Shown here: one piece after another, positions 7,618 through 15,588 of the stretch
Layout: the number at the start of each line of letters is the position of its first letter
How positions within the stretch are numbered: the first letter of the stretch is position 1
Source of the DNA: Nitrospinaceae bacterium
GTDB taxonomy: Bacteria > Nitrospinota > Nitrospinia > Nitrospinales > VA-1
Reading direction: 5' to 3'
DNA: 22,289 bases
Assembly (NCBI GenBank): GCA_029261675.1
Contig: JAJDBA010000341.1
Coordinates: forward strand, 1 to 22,289
Program-made: the position numbers and the translations under genes
The notes under the pieces: model-generated
What the model was told of the DNA's origin: nothing
Seen by the model: the letters and a program-made list of their open reading frames with translations, nothing else
Database searches by the model: none

Positions 7618-9216
7618 ATGATTAACAAGATATTCCATTACCATCGTTCATCGAAACACAATCAGCATGCTTTTGCTCCCGGCCCCGGACAGCTGGACTG
7701 GGCAAGTCAGCCCAACCCCTTTCGGAGTTATGAAGGAGCGGAGATACTCCCTTTAATCAAAACCGCTCCGACGGAAAAACCCACTTTCTCTGAAGCTCTA
7801 ACACCCAATAAAGTTTCCGCTCGCTCGCTAGATTTAGAATCGATGTCACAATTATTTTTTGATTGTCTGGCACTTTCTGCTTGGAAATCTTTTCAAGGTT
7901 CAAAATGGGCTTTAAGAGTCAATCCATCTAGCGGCAACTTACACCCTACTGAAGGCTATTTGGTTTGTGGGCCTGTGCAAGGTCTAACAGATAAGCCTTC
8001 TGTTTTTCATTACAGTCCAGAGACTCATGGATTGGAAGTAAGAGCTCAATTTTCCATGGAGACTTGGGAAAAAATGCGCTTGTCTGAAGACACGATCTTT
8101 GTTGGTTTAAGCTCTATCCACTGGCGCGAAGCCTGGAAATATGGACAACGAGCTTATCGCTACTGCCAACACGATCTGGGGCATGCCTTGGCCGCGCTCA
8201 ATATTTCTTGCGCGGGTTTAGGTTGGTCTACTCACTTAATGGATCATCTGACTCACAGCGATTTAGAAACTATTTTAGGGTTACCCTTCAAGGATGATTC
8301 TGAAATTGAAGTGCCTGATTGTCTTGTTGCTGTCTTACCAACGGGCAACAAACCAAATATAAGTTTAAACGAACCTGATTATGTGCAGGGGTTCTCCGAT
8401 CTAGACTGGCAAGGTATCCCCAATATTCTAAGCAAAAGCCATATGGATTGGTCTGGAATAGATGAGGTTTCAAAAGCCGCCAGAAAACTTGATCGTTCTA
8501 TACCTGACCCTTTCAAGGGAGACGATTGTTCAAAGCTTATTGAGAACGATACATTCCCATTAAGAAAAGCCATTCATCAGCGGCGGAGTGCTGTTGCCAT
8601 GGATGGAGAAACTCGAATAACACGTGATACCTTCTATCAATTTTTAATAAAAACAATTCCTAATGCTTGTCCGCTGCCTTTTCAAACCTTCCCTTGGGAA
8701 CCTCAGGTGCACTTGGGATTGTTCGTCCATCGAATAGATGATTTGCCACGCGGAGTATATGCTCTGGTGCGAAACAAAAATCACCTAGAAGATTTGAAAA
8801 CCACATTCAGCAAACATTTCAAATGGGAGAAGCCCGAAGGATGCCCTGCGGAACTGGATTTATTTTTAATGGAAGAGTATGACTGCAGGCGCATGGCAGC
8901 TGGAGTCTCTTGTGGACAGGATATTGCGGGAGCGGGCTGTTTCAGCCTAGGAATGATCAGCGCTTTCGAGGGCCCCCTAAAAAACTATGGCCCCTGGTTT
9001 TATCCACGTCTTTATTGGGAATGTGGGGCCATTGGGCAAATCCTTTACCTTCAAGCCGAAGTGAGTGGTGTCCGCAGTACTGGGATCGGATGTTTTCTTG
9101 ATGACCCTGTGCATCATATTTTTGGAATTAAAGACTCCAGCTATCAAAGCTTGTATCATTTTACCGTCGGCGGCCCTGTAGATGACAATCGACTCACCAC
9201 CATGCCACCCTACTAA
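7618..9216 (+). CDS. SagB/ThcOx-type dehydrogenase with tandem nitroreductase domains
   Basis: The 532-residue protein fuses two nitroreductase-like, FMN-binding domains. The first starts with the family signature Y-H-R-S-S-K-H (8-14) and contains R100-V-N-P-S-S-G-N-L-H-P and a G-H-A-L-A-A-L-N segment (188-195). The second begins R-K-A-I-H-Q-R-R-S (316-324), typical of the FMN phosphate-binding arginines. It has a matching late segment near 468-495 (C-G-A-I-G-Q-I-L-Y-L-Q). Relatives such as SagB and ThcOx oxidise azolines to azoles in thiazole/oxazole-modified peptides, but many two-domain members stand alone with unknown substrates. No YcaO cyclodehydratase or precursor peptide is visible here, so a RiPP role is not supported. 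It probably shares a transcript with the two-repeat gene upstream. No clear Shine-Dalgarno is seen before the ATG. Confidence 0.85.
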   Translation: MINKIFHYHRSSKHNQHAFAPGPGQLDWASQPNPFRSYEGAEILPLIKTAPTEKPTFSEALTPNKVSARSLDLESMSQLFFDCLALSAWKSFQGSKWALRVNPSSGNLHPTEGYLVCGPVQGLTDKPSVFHYSPETHGLEVRAQFSMETWEKMRLSEDTIFVGLSSIHWREAWKYGQRAYRYCQHDLGHALAALNISCAGLGWSTHLMDHLTHSDLETILGLPFKDDSEIEVPDCLVAVLPTGNKPNISLNEPDYVQGFSDLDWQGIPNILSKSHMDWSGIDEVSKAARKLDRSIPDPFKGDDCSKLIENDTFPLRKAIHQRRSAVAMDGETRITRDTFYQFLIKTIPNACPLPFQTFPWEPQVHLGLFVHRIDDLPRGVYALVRNKNHLEDLKTTFSKHFKWEKPEGCPAELDLFLMEEYDCRRMAAGVSCGQDIAGAGCFSLGMISAFEGPLKNYGPWFYPRLYWECGAIGQILYLQAEVSGVRSTGIGCFLDDPVHHIFGIKDSSYQSLYHFTVGGPVDDNRLTTMPPY

Positions 9217-9229
9217 GACTTCATTACCT

Positions 9230-9250
9230 AAAAAGGGGAAAGGCGCCCCC
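9230..9250 (-). terminator. Weak intrinsic terminator candidate downstream of the cytochrome c peroxidase
   Basis: On the minus strand GGGG, a short GC-rich loop and CCCC are followed by five T residues. The stem is only four to five base pairs, all G-C. It lies 34 bp past the peroxidase stop and between two convergent genes, which is where a terminator is expected. Confidence 0.35.
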
Positions 9251-9283
9251 AACCAACGAGATCACCCTCCCCCTCTTAACAAA

Positions 9284-10330
9284 TCACTCCGGAAACGATA
9301 ACGGAGAGGTAGCGTGCTGCCAGCCCTCACCATTTAGTGTGCGGAGCATTTCCACTAAATCTTGCTTTTCAGATTCCGTAAGATTTAATGGAATAATCTG
9401 GTTGTCCAGAAACGGATTTTTAACGCCGCCCTGATTATAATGATCCACCACCTGTTTTAAAGTTACGAATCGACCATCATGCATATAAGGAGCGGTTCTG
9501 GATATTTCACGCAAGGTTGGCGTTTTGAATGCACCGATATCTTTCTTATCATGGCTCACGTGATACCTGCCAACATCAACCGTTTCACCTCTCCAACCAA
9601 TTCCAATATTGTGAAATTTTTCATCGGAAAAATTGGTCCCAAAATGACAAAGGTTGCAACGGGCTTTACCGAAAAAAAGTTTCTTACCTCGTTTAGCCGC
9701 TTCGGAAATTGCCTTCTCATCCCCATCCCAGTCAAACCTGTCAAAAGGACTGTTGCCAGAAATAAGAGTCCGCTGAAAAGAAGCAATAGCCATTCCCACT
9801 TGCTTAATAGTGATGGAATTTGTTCCAAAGGCTTCGTTAAAAAGCTTTTTGTAGCCTGCGATTTTATTTAAGGTGGAAACCACTTCATCATCATTGACAA
9901 AACCATGTTCAATAGGGTTGGTCAATGGGCCTACAGACTGCCCCTCTAATGTAGCAGCTCGCCCATCCCAAAACTGAGCCCTACTAAAACCTCGATTGAT
10001 GGAAGTGGGAGCGCTTCGCCCGCCCTGCCGCCTGTAAATTCCTGTAGAAACAGGTTGTCCGTCCGTGAAAGCCAGAGCTGGCATATGGCAGGTGGCGCAC
10101 GCAATCGTTCCATCCTTTGACAGACGTTTATCAAAATAGAGAAGATGCCCCAGAGCCACTTTTTCTTTCGTCAAAGGGTTATCTTTGGGAACATGAAAAA
10201 GGTCTTCATCTAGCCCCAATGGAATTTCAAGGTCATAATCTGATGCCAGAGTGACCCCGGCCAGGGTAACTGTGAGTATAAAAATACCCCCTACTGTGAG
10301 TAATTTTCCTGCCATTATTAACAATTTCAT
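9284..10330 (-). CDS. Di-heme cytochrome c peroxidase (CcpA/MauG family), periplasmic
   Basis: This enzyme reduces hydrogen peroxide to water in the periplasm with electrons from small cytochromes or cupredoxins. From the chosen ATG it is 348 residues. It has an N-terminal signal peptide (basic start, hydrophobic core about 10-29, likely cleaved after A-S near 30), a first heme site C78-A-T-C-H82, and W121 in F-W-D-G-R-A between the hemes. The second heme site is C225-N-L-C-H229, and M283 lies in P-Y-M-H-D-G. A methionine at that place is the axial ligand of true bacterial peroxidases; MauG proper has tyrosine. The start at 10330 is preferred because AAGGAGG lies seven bases upstream; an in-frame start 11 codons earlier lacks this. 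It is transcribed divergently from an OxyR-type regulator, the likely controller. Confidence 0.93.
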   Translation of the reverse strand: MKLLIMAGKLLTVGGIFILTVTLAGVTLASDYDLEIPLGLDEDLFHVPKDNPLTKEKVALGHLLYFDKRLSKDGTIACATCHMPALAFTDGQPVSTGIYRRQGGRSAPTSINRGFSRAQFWDGRAATLEGQSVGPLTNPIEHGFVNDDEVVSTLNKIAGYKKLFNEAFGTNSITIKQVGMAIASFQRTLISGNSPFDRFDWDGDEKAISEAAKRGKKLFFGKARCNLCHFGTNFSDEKFHNIGIGWRGETVDVGRYHVSHDKKDIGAFKTPTLREISRTAPYMHDGRFVTLKQVVDHYNQGGVKNPFLDNQIIPLNLTESEKQDLVEMLRTLNGEGWQHATSPLSFPE

Positions 10331-10386
10331 TAGCTTGCCTCCTTGATAAATTATTAATTTCATAGGCTAATTATTGGCAGTTTTCC

Positions 10387-10416
10387 TTGATTAGTCTAAT
10401 CGATTATTATTATAAT
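10387..10416 (+). promoter_or_regulatory. OxyR promoter with overlapping 13-bp palindromic operator, leaderless
   Basis: TTGATT (10387-10392) and a perfect TATAAT (10411-10416) are separated by 18 bases. The start site would fall at about 10423, at the oxyR ATG (10424), so the mRNA should be leaderless; no ribosome site is present. A perfect odd palindrome, GATTAG-T-CTAATC (10389-10401), overlaps the -35 box. It is a good candidate LysR-type binding site and would let the regulator control itself and the divergent peroxidase. The site does not closely match the full E. coli OxyR consensus. Confidence 0.6.
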
Positions 10417-10423
10417 TTAATAG

Positions 10424-11383
10424 ATGAAATCTATAACACTCACTCAACTCTCATACGTCGTCGCAGTTTCTCAGGCCCGAAACTTTGGTTTGGCTGCAAA
10501 AACCTGCTTTATCTCTCAACCCACGCTCAGTATGCAGATTCAAAAACTGGAAGATGATTTGGGAGTGACTCTATTTGATCGCTCCAAAAAGCCAGTGGAA
10601 CCAACGGCTATGGGAAAAAGAATTATCGAACAAGCTCAAGTAGTGATCCAAGAAGCTAATAGAATCGAAGAACTCATTAAGGAAGAAAAGAGGGAGATTA
10701 GCGGCGAGTTTAAGCTGGGGATCATTCCAACTCTAGCACCTTACCTGCTGCCGCTATTTTTGAAAAACTTCACGACCACTTATCCAGCGGTTAATTTGAT
10801 AGTAGAAGAGATGCAGACCCAGAAAATCATAAAAATGTTAGGGGAAGACAAAATCGATGGCGGGATTTTGGTAACACCTTTAAACCACAAAGGAATTGTC
10901 GAATGGCCCATATTCAATGATCCGTTTCTAGCTTATCTTGGGCCCAAGCATCCCCTACTTTCCCTTTCACAAGTTTCGGATAAAGACTTAATTCTGGATG
11001 ATATTTGGCTTTTGAATGAGGGGCATTGCTTCAGAGATCAAGCGATTGAAATTTGTAAAAAAGTCAAAGGTTCCAAAAACAAAAACCTGACTTTTGAAAG
11101 TGGAAACTTGGAAACATTAAAACGATTGGTGGATCAAAATTTTGGATACACTCTTCTACCCTCACTAGCTATTCTGGGCATGTCCGCCAGCGAGCAAAAG
11201 AAAAAAGTCCGATTTTTCAAATCTCCTGTTCCAATCCGCGAAGTCAGCGTTGTTTACAGCCGAAACTACCTTAAAAAAAGCATCATTGAAGCTCTGCATA
11301 AAGAAGTGGTTTCCGCATTGCCAGCGGAGTTGAAGAAGTCAAAAGCCAAGGAACGGTTGATTGAGATATCCTCTTTAAAATAG
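10424..11383 (+). CDS. oxyR: OxyR-type LysR-family peroxide-sensing regulator
   Basis: The 319-residue protein has an N-terminal LysR winged helix-turn-helix (about 4-62, L-A-A-K-T-C-F-I-S-Q-P-T-L-S-M-Q-I) and a substrate-binding-type sensor domain. The sensor contains G200-H-C202-F-R-D-Q-A-I-E-I-C211. This is the OxyR signature: the nine-residue spacing of C202 and C211 equals that of the E. coli peroxidatic and resolving cysteines C199 and C208. OxyR forms a disulfide in response to hydrogen peroxide and then activates defence genes. The divergent cytochrome c peroxidase only 93 bp away is the obvious local target. The start follows a perfect -10 box with no room for a leader. Confidence 0.92.
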   Translation: MKSITLTQLSYVVAVSQARNFGLAAKTCFISQPTLSMQIQKLEDDLGVTLFDRSKKPVEPTAMGKRIIEQAQVVIQEANRIEELIKEEKREISGEFKLGIIPTLAPYLLPLFLKNFTTTYPAVNLIVEEMQTQKIIKMLGEDKIDGGILVTPLNHKGIVEWPIFNDPFLAYLGPKHPLLSLSQVSDKDLILDDIWLLNEGHCFRDQAIEICKKVKGSKNKNLTFESGNLETLKRLVDQNFGYTLLPSLAILGMSASEQKKKVRFFKSPVPIREVSVVYSRNYLKKSIIEALHKEVVSALPAELKKSKAKERLIEISSLK

Positions 11384-11426
11384 AACAACTGAATTGCCAA
11401 CACGATTCAAATAAAAGTAAGGCGAG

Positions 11427-11747
11427 TTAATTATTCACAATAGGTGGAATAATGCTGTCAATGGATTTAATAAATTTCTCCACATCAATGGGTTTTGTTA
11501 TGTAGGAATGAAAACCTAGATCAATGGCTTTCTTAATATCAATAGTCATTGCATCAGCGGTCAATGCAATTACCGGAATATTTTTGGTTTCACTTATCCC
11601 TTTCAACCTTTCGAATGCCTCCAAACCATCCAACCCTGGCAAATGTATATCCATTAAAATCAAATCTGGCAAATGAGACTGAGCTATTTTTATCCCATCC
11701 AATGCATTAGCTGAGGAAATCAATTCAATATTTGGCCTGTAATTCAA
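11427..11747 (-). pseudogene. Receiver-domain C-terminal piece of the disrupted hybrid kinase
   Basis: This frame encodes the rest of a receiver domain: phospho-acceptor D33 (L-M-D-I-H-L-P-G-L-D-G), T63 in A-L-T-A-D-A and K85 in T-K-P-I-D. It lacks the first strand and the acidic pocket, which are encoded in the preceding frame at the end of the kinase. Its only in-frame start is a TTG (11747) inside the duplicated 19-bp unit, with no good ribosome site. It is therefore best read as the tail of the upstream gene, thrown out of frame by the duplication. Low-level expression by reinitiation is possible, since the two frames overlap by 23 bp, but it would be an incomplete receiver. Confidence 0.85.
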
Positions 11748-11766
11748 TATTTGGCCTGTAATTCAA
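11722..11766. repeat. 19-bp tandem duplication that frameshifts the hybrid kinase
   Basis: The unit AATTCAATATTTGGCCTGT occurs twice head to tail (11722-11740 and 11741-11759) and is followed by a third partial copy, AATTCAA (11760-11766). In the single-copy ancestor the 7-bp AATTCAA would already flank the unit on both sides, a standard substrate for slipped-strand duplication. Nineteen is not a multiple of three, so the reading frame breaks. Both copies read N-Y-R-P-N-I-E-L. Removing one copy joins the frames into a continuous 746-residue protein. Confidence 0.95.
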
Positions 11767-13686
11767 GATTTGTCGGACCAAATCGACGTTGGCTGGAACA
11801 TCTTCAACATATAACACTTTTTTCTTTATTTGATTTTCACTAATACGAGATTGATTAATGCTGGGCTCCTTTTCCTCTTGAACGGGTAAAGAAGTTTTAT
11901 CTGAAATGGGAAAATCAACATAAAAGAAACTACCTTCTCCAGCGGCGCTTTCAAAACCAATAGCACCCCCCATTAATTCCACAAATTGTTTAGAGATTGC
12001 AAGCCCTATCCCTGTCCCTTCGATTGCTTCTAAATCTTCATGAAATCGCTCAAAGGGTTTAAATATTTTCTTTTTATTCTCATCGGAAATGCCACAACCT
12101 GTATCCCTAATTCCCAACCTAATATTGCCATTCATTAATTTTTCAAATGAAACCACCACCGAACCTTTGGTGAAATTGTACTTAATGGAATTTGAAATCA
12201 GATTTAACACAACTTGCTTCAACCGAAGAGAATCAGCCTCAACAAAATAACTGACCTCTGGAATTTTTTCGTACTTAATGGACACACTATTCTGTTCAGC
12301 AATTGCATGAGAAATTGAAATCACATTATCAACAATGGGAACTAAATCAACCGTTCTCATATCAATATCAGATTTCCCCGATTCAATTTTTGAAAGATCC
12401 AACACTTCTGAAATCAGATTCAACAGATGGTTTCCTGCGGATGAAACTCTATCCAAGTTTTCCTTTTGATAATCTAAAAGGGGATTCTCATTATCCAAGG
12501 CCAACAACTGCGTAAAACCCAAAATTGAATTCATAGGTGTACGCAGCTCATGACTCATGCGTGCCAGGAATTCAGATTTTGCCCTACTGGCTTTTTCTGC
12601 CAACTCCTTGGCTTCCAATCTTTCCATTTCCGTTTTTCTTCGCTCAATCTCTGCCTCTGCTCGAGATGCAAAAATAGTTAAAATTATTTCAGCGGTAATA
12701 TTATCAGCGAAGGGTTTATCATCCATAACAACCAGGTTGCCAAAAGAATTGCCAGAGGAATCAAGCAGAGGCACCCCTAAATAACACTGAATTCCCAAAT
12801 CGACTAAAAGCTGATCTTCAGGAAACTCTTTTTGAATATCTTGTAAGATGAGGCAGTTCTTCTGTTCTTTGACTACAACCTCACAGGGGGTACCGACAAC
12901 GTCATAATCGATATTCTCTTCAAATTTATCTCCGGCCCAAAGAGCCAGAGTTTGAATAGACTCCGATTTAAACTGTCCTAAAAAGCTATATTTCATACCT
13001 AGAGATAGCGCCAAGTTATAAACCAGAGAGCGTACAAACTCCTCTCCGGTTTCTGAAGAAGTTCCTTCCATTATCGATTTAAGTTGTCCAAACAAGTTTT
13101 CATATCGAGTTTCGCTTTCCTTTAAGGCAACTTCACCCCCCTTGAACTGAATAGCTATTCCGGCCAGATAGGCTGCAAATTGCGTCGCTTGAATTTCATC
13201 TTCACTTGGGCTTCGAGGTTCGCTAAAGTAAGGGCACAATGTGCCTAACACTTTTCCTTGAATATTTACGATGGGAGTTGACCAGCAGGCTTTTAAATCG
13301 TGAGAAAGAGCAAGCCCCTTGAAGTCCGCCCAAAGCGGATTGGTCTCAATGTCATCCACAATTACCATTTCATTTTTATAGGCTGCCGTACCACATGAAC
13401 CTACATTGGGGCCAATCAGAAATCCATCTAATGCATCACAATAAGATTTCGGCAAACTGGGGGCCGCACCTTTAAGCAAATATTGACCGCTATTATCCAT
13501 GAGTAGAATCGAGCACCTGACTCCCTGTAATTTGCTCTCTAGATATTCTATTAATTTCTCAAGAGTCTCTTTTAAAGAGTCTCCCATTGCCAGCATTTTT
13601 AGAACATTATCCAAGCCACCAAACATTTGCTCCGCTTTTTGGCGTTTTTGGATTTCGATATTCAGCTGTGCTTCCAGATCTTTCAT
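11725..13686 (-). CDS. Soluble GAF-GAF hybrid histidine kinase, receiver domain truncated by frameshift
   Basis: The 653-residue product has an N-terminal coiled-coil start and a first GAF domain (about 35-182, with V-G-S-C-G-T-A-A-Y and A-C-W-S-T-P-I). A second GAF (about 215-345) is followed by HisKA with H379 in S-H-E-L-R-T-P-M-N, and HATPase with N499, D528-T-G-C-G and G-T-G-I-G-L-A-I. There is no membrane segment, so it senses a cytoplasmic signal. At 623-640 a receiver domain starts (V-L-Y-V-E628-D629) but runs out of frame after N-Y-R-P-N-I-E-L and stops five residues later. The kinase core is intact, so autophosphorylation may survive, but the intramolecular phosphate acceptor is lost. 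The missing part continues in another frame at 11427-11747. No cognate response regulator is adjacent. Confidence 0.88.
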   Translation of the reverse strand: MKDLEAQLNIEIQKRQKAEQMFGGLDNVLKMLAMGDSLKETLEKLIEYLESKLQGVRCSILLMDNSGQYLLKGAAPSLPKSYCDALDGFLIGPNVGSCGTAAYKNEMVIVDDIETNPLWADFKGLALSHDLKACWSTPIVNIQGKVLGTLCPYFSEPRSPSEDEIQATQFAAYLAGIAIQFKGGEVALKESETRYENLFGQLKSIMEGTSSETGEEFVRSLVYNLALSLGMKYSFLGQFKSESIQTLALWAGDKFEENIDYDVVGTPCEVVVKEQKNCLILQDIQKEFPEDQLLVDLGIQCYLGVPLLDSSGNSFGNLVVMDDKPFADNITAEIILTIFASRAEAEIERRKTEMERLEAKELAEKASRAKSEFLARMSHELRTPMNSILGFTQLLALDNENPLLDYQKENLDRVSSAGNHLLNLISEVLDLSKIESGKSDIDMRTVDLVPIVDNVISISHAIAEQNSVSIKYEKIPEVSYFVEADSLRLKQVVLNLISNSIKYNFTKGSVVVSFEKLMNGNIRLGIRDTGCGISDENKKKIFKPFERFHEDLEAIEGTGIGLAISKQFVELMGGAIGFESAAGEGSFFYVDFPISDKTSLPVQEEKEPSINQSRISENQIKKKVLYVEDVPANVDLVRQILNYRPNIELQAKY

Positions 13687-13998
13687 TTCAATAAATTCTC
13701 TAAATTATTTTTAGAAAAAAGGTCGATTCAACCCAAAAATTCAATTTAAACATGCGTTCTTCATAGTTCAACAAAGTATGAAATTTGTCAAATTTACATC
13801 TTCCCCTAGAAAGGCTACTAATAACTTGGCAGGAAACAGCGTTCATCCCTCGTTAAAGCGAGTTCCGGCTAGACCCTTATAAAATTTCTGCTATACTATA
13901 GAAAAATTAGTACTTAAGCGGCACGGGTACCCTCCATAATCTGGCCTCGTTCTCTTTTCCTTTATAAAATACATAGCCATATTCTACATCCTGCAATT
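13687..13998. other. 312-bp intergenic region between divergent kinase and ABC-F genes
   Basis: This gap separates two divergently transcribed genes. It contains the candidate ABC-F promoter at 13870-13897 and a weak hairpin CTCG-TTAAAG-CGAG (13849-13862). A 34-codon open frame at 13778-13882 has no ribosome site and its end overlaps the promoter, so it is not called. I recognise no tRNA or known riboswitch here. Confidence 0.5.
13870..13897 (+). promoter_or_regulatory. Promoter of the ABC-F gene
   Basis: TAGACC (13870-13875, four of six to the -35 consensus) and TATACT (13892-13897, five of six to the -10) are 16 bases apart. Transcription from about 13904 would leave a leader of roughly 95 nt. 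ABC-F genes are often controlled by attenuation in such leaders, but I see no clear leader peptide with a hairpin here. Confidence 0.45.
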
Positions 13999-15588
13999 AT
14001 GATCATAGCCAGCAATATTGAAAAATCTTTTGGGCCTCAGGTTTTATTTGACGGCGTATCGTTTCTCATCAATCCCGGCGAACGCATTGGACTCGTGGGA
14101 AAAAATGGTACGGGGAAATCCACTTTGTTTCGCATGATTCTCGGCAATGAAAAACAGGACGCTGGAACTCTATCCACCCCAAAAGGTTACCGGATAGGCG
14201 CTCTGGAACAGCATATCCATTTCACCCAACCAACCGTTCTCGCGGAATGCATTCAAGCTCTTCCTGCTGAAAAACAATGGGATCATTACAAGGCAGAGAT
14301 CATTCTCTCCGGTCTGGGTTTTTCGGAACAAGATTTCCAGAAGGACCCCTCTACCTTCAGCGGTGGATTCCAAGTGCGCATCAACCTTTGCAAAGCATTA
14401 TTGGCTGACCCAAACATGCTTTTGCTTGATGAGCCGACCAACTATCTCGACATTCTTTCTCTTCGCTGGCTGAAGGAATATCTCGTCAAGTGGCCCGGTG
14501 AAATGATTCTCATCACTCATGATCGCGACTTCATGGATAAGGTCACCACCCATACTTTAGGCATACATCGCAAACAGGCGAGAAAGGTCAAGGGCGGGAC
14601 TATTAAATTCTATGAAATGATCATTCAAGAAGAGGAAACCTATGAGCAGACTCGCAAAAACCTCGAGAACAAGCGCAAGGAAATGCAGAACCTTGTAGAT
14701 CGGTTTCGCGCTAAAGCCTCGAAGGCCACCATGGCGCAGTCACGACTGAAAATGATGGAAAAAATGGGAACGATGGAAAAACTCAGTGCAGAAAAAAACC
14801 TAGGATTCCGGTTCAACCATCTCGTTTGTCCTGGCAAAACCATTATGAACATCAAAAAACTGTCCTTCTCATATGATCGAAAACCCGAAAACAATATTTT
14901 CTCAGATATCTCGTTTTCCATTGGAAAAAATGACCGCATTGGAATTATCGGTGCCAATGGCAAAGGCAAATCAACCTTATTAAATTGTCTAGCCGGAGAA
15001 CTAACCCCTACTGCGGGAGAAATTGCCCCACATCCATCCGCGAGCATCGGGCATTTTGGTCAAACCAACATCGACCGACTCCAACCCGATAATAAAGTTC
15101 TGGATGAAATACTCCGTTCCAACCCTAGCCTGTCTTTACAGGCCGCTCATAGCATATGTGGAGCCATGATGTTTGACGGCGACTTGAGCAAAAAAAAGGT
15201 GAGCGTGCTTTCGGGTGGTGAAAGGAGCCGTGTTCTGCTTGGAAAAATAATTTCTCATCCCACCAACCTACTCCTACTGGACGAGCCTTCTCATCATCTT
15301 GATGTGGAGTCGATAGAATGCTTGATTGAAGAATTGAACGATTATGCGGGGGCTTTAGTAATCGTAACGCACTCTGAACTCATTCTTAAAGCTCTGGCCA
15401 AAAACTTGATTATTTTCCACCGCGGCCATGCGGAATATTTTCATGGTGGTTACGAAGACTTTCTCGAAAAAGTCGGTTGGGAGGGTGAACCAGTTGTAGA
15501 GAAAAAAGTAAAAACAAAAATGAACAAAAAGGAAGCTCGGAAACTACGCGCTTTAGAACGTCAAAAAAATCAACCCACCAGCAGTTAA
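13999..15588 (+). CDS. ABC-F family ATPase (ribosome-associated, Uup/EttA-like)
   Basis: The 529-residue protein has two ABC ATPase domains and no membrane segment, the layout of ABC-F translation factors. Domain one has Walker A G34-K-N-G-T-G-K-S-T42, signature S121-G-G, Walker B ending D144-E145-P and switch H174. The linker (about 205-270) holds the charged R-F-R-A-K-A-S-K-A-T-M-A-Q-S-R-L helix typical of the P-site tRNA interaction motif. Domain two has Walker A G318-A-N-G-K-G-K-S-T, signature L404-S-G-G-E, D428-E429-P and H458. Both catalytic glutamates are present. In domain two the usual T-N-H-L-D is S-H-H-L-D. A lysine-rich C-terminal tail (about 500-525) resembles the end of Uup. ABC-F proteins relieve stalled ribosomes or protect them from antibiotics; which applies here cannot be told. 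The stop overlaps that of the convergent BLUF gene. Confidence 0.9.
   Translation: MIIASNIEKSFGPQVLFDGVSFLINPGERIGLVGKNGTGKSTLFRMILGNEKQDAGTLSTPKGYRIGALEQHIHFTQPTVLAECIQALPAEKQWDHYKAEIILSGLGFSEQDFQKDPSTFSGGFQVRINLCKALLADPNMLLLDEPTNYLDILSLRWLKEYLVKWPGEMILITHDRDFMDKVTTHTLGIHRKQARKVKGGTIKFYEMIIQEEETYEQTRKNLENKRKEMQNLVDRFRAKASKATMAQSRLKMMEKMGTMEKLSAEKNLGFRFNHLVCPGKTIMNIKKLSFSYDRKPENNIFSDISFSIGKNDRIGIIGANGKGKSTLLNCLAGELTPTAGEIAPHPSASIGHFGQTNIDRLQPDNKVLDEILRSNPSLSLQAAHSICGAMMFDGDLSKKKVSVLSGGERSRVLLGKIISHPTNLLLLDEPSHHLDVESIECLIEELNDYAGALVIVTHSELILKALAKNLIIFHRGHAEYFHGGYEDFLEKVGWEGEPVVEKKVKTKMNKKEARKLRALERQKNQPTSS

Noticed and set aside
7618..9216. RiPP azole biosynthesis cluster
   Set aside because: Only the SagB-type oxidoreductase is present; no YcaO or E1-like cyclodehydratase, precursor peptide or exporter is seen in the window.
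10331..10363. Earlier in-frame start for the cytochrome c peroxidase
   Set aside because: It would add 11 residues ahead of a standard signal peptide and lacks a ribosome site; the ATG at 10330 has AAGGAGG at ideal spacing.
13778..13882. 34-codon open frame upstream of the ABC-F gene as a possible leader peptide
   Set aside because: No ribosome site, and its end overlaps the candidate promoter, so it lies mostly upstream of the predicted transcript.
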